Of a DNA stretch of 6,051 nt, positions 5,477 to 6,051 are shown one piece after another (position 1 is the first letter of the stretch; every line of letters starts with the position of its first letter). The stretch is from Campylobacteraceae bacterium (GTDB lineage Bacteria > Campylobacterota > Campylobacteria > Campylobacterales > Sulfurovaceae): positions 1 to 6,051 of the forward strand of contig JALWMN010000073.1 in assembly GCA_027083895.1 (NCBI GenBank), given 5' to 3'. The notes under the pieces are model-generated. The model did not search any database and was not told where the DNA came from. It saw only the letters and a program-made list of their open reading frames with translations. Made by a program: the position numbers and the translations under genes.

Positions 5477-6051
5477 GTGAGTTATAATCCAAAAGAGATC
5501 GAGTCAAAGTGGCAAGCTATATGGGAGAAAGAAGAGGCTTTTGAACCAAGTAGCGACCATACACTTCCCAAAAAATATATTTTGAGTATGTTTCCATATC
5601 CAAGTGGGCGTATCCATATGGGGCATGTGCGAAACTATGCAATTGGTGATGCAATAGCAAGATATTATAGAAAGCAAGGCTATAATGTACTGCACCCTAT
5701 GGGGTGGGATGCCTTTGGTATGCCAGCAGAGAATGCAGCGATTAAACATAAGCGGCACCCAAAAGAGTGGACTTATGATAATATTGCCTATATGCAAAAG
5801 GAGATGAGTGCATTAGGGCTTTCGTTTAGTAAATCAAGAGAGATTGCAACGTGTGACCCACTCTATACAAAGTGGGAGCAAGAGTTTATTATTAAGATGC
5901 TTAAGAGTGGTCTACTCTATAGAAAAAGCACAACAGTAAACTGGTGTGAGAGTTGCCACACAGTCTTAGCTAACGAGCAAGTAGAAGAGGGGAAGTGTTG
6001 GCGTTGCGATAATGAAGTAATACTAAAAGAGATGCCAGGGTACTACTTAGA
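5477..6051 (+). CDS. leuS: Leucyl-tRNA synthetase, N-terminal part, 3' end cut by the window
   Basis: LeuRS is the cytoplasmic class I synthetase that charges tRNA-Leu with leucine using ATP. The 191 visible codons begin [20 protein letters not shown] and contain the HIGH-type ATP-binding motif HMGH (47-50) in [16 protein letters not shown], then [17 protein letters not shown] (73-89) of the active site. The zinc-binding insertion has C157-x2-C160 and C174-x2-C177 around [11 protein letters not shown]. The KMSKS loop, editing domain and anticodon domain lie beyond the right edge; bacterial LeuRS is usually 800-900 residues. The start is GTG at 5477-5479, with AGGAG (5467-5471) five bases upstream and homology beginning at once with the Pro/Ile/Glu/Trp pattern. 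It is the only plus-strand gene, divergent from the outer membrane protein gene. Confidence 0.97.
   Translation, partial: MSYNPKEIESKWQAIWEKEEAFEPSSDHTLPKKYILSMFPYPSGRIHMGHVRNYAIGDAIARYYRKQGYNVLHPMGWDAFGMPAENAAIKHKRHPKEWTYDNIAYMQKEMSALGLSFSKSREIATCDPLYTKWEQEFIIKMLKSGLLYRKSTTVNWCESCHTVLANEQVEEGKCWRCDNEVILKEMPGYYL

Noticed and set aside
5504..5797. Open frame of 97 codons on the minus strand inside leuS
   Set aside because: It is antisense to the well-supported LeuRS coding sequence and has no ribosome site or recognisable domain; a shadow frame.

Overview
The window looks like chromosomal housekeeping DNA from a member of the Campylobacterota (the former Epsilonproteobacteria), probably a free-living relative of Sulfurimonas, Sulfurovum or Nitratiruptor. 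The basis is AT-rich DNA with T-rich promoters, a DnaX and a LeuRS that read like Campylobacterota versions, and an orphan response regulator whose C-terminal half closely resembles Helicobacter HsrA (HP1043) and Campylobacter CosR. The species cannot be fixed from the sequence alone. There is no sign of mobile DNA, CRISPR, rRNA or tRNA.

Layout. Four genes lie on the minus strand and one on the plus strand. From the left: the 3'-truncated selO gene (protein adenylyltransferase, 1-1411); an HsrA/CosR-like atypical OmpR-family regulator (1453-2133); a 186-bp leader and promoter region (2134-2319) with a perfect 16-bp palindrome; dnaX (DNA polymerase III gamma/tau, 2320-3945, TTG start); and a FadL/TodX-family outer membrane protein (4073-5260). 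A 216-bp AT-rich divergent promoter region follows, then the 5' part of leuS (leucyl-tRNA synthetase, plus strand, GTG start, 5477 to the right edge).

How the genes relate. The minus-strand genes are probably not one operon. A perfect 9-bp hairpin with U-tracts ends dnaX, and a second hairpin follows the porin-like gene. The regulator, selO and dnaX each have a plausible promoter of their own. The regulator and selO are only 41 bp apart with no terminator between them, so they may be partly co-transcribed. This pairs a regulator of the family that controls redox and oxidative-stress genes in Helicobacter and Campylobacter with SelO, a redox-linked AMPylase.

Most interesting signals: (1) three poly-A runs (A7, A8, A9) in the 3' part of dnaX, all placed so that slippage meets a stop codon quickly, which suggests gamma/tau isoform production; (2) a perfect 16-bp palindrome in the regulator's leader, a candidate autoregulatory operator; (3) the degenerate phosphorylation pocket of the regulator and its link to selO. 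No wholly new system is visible.
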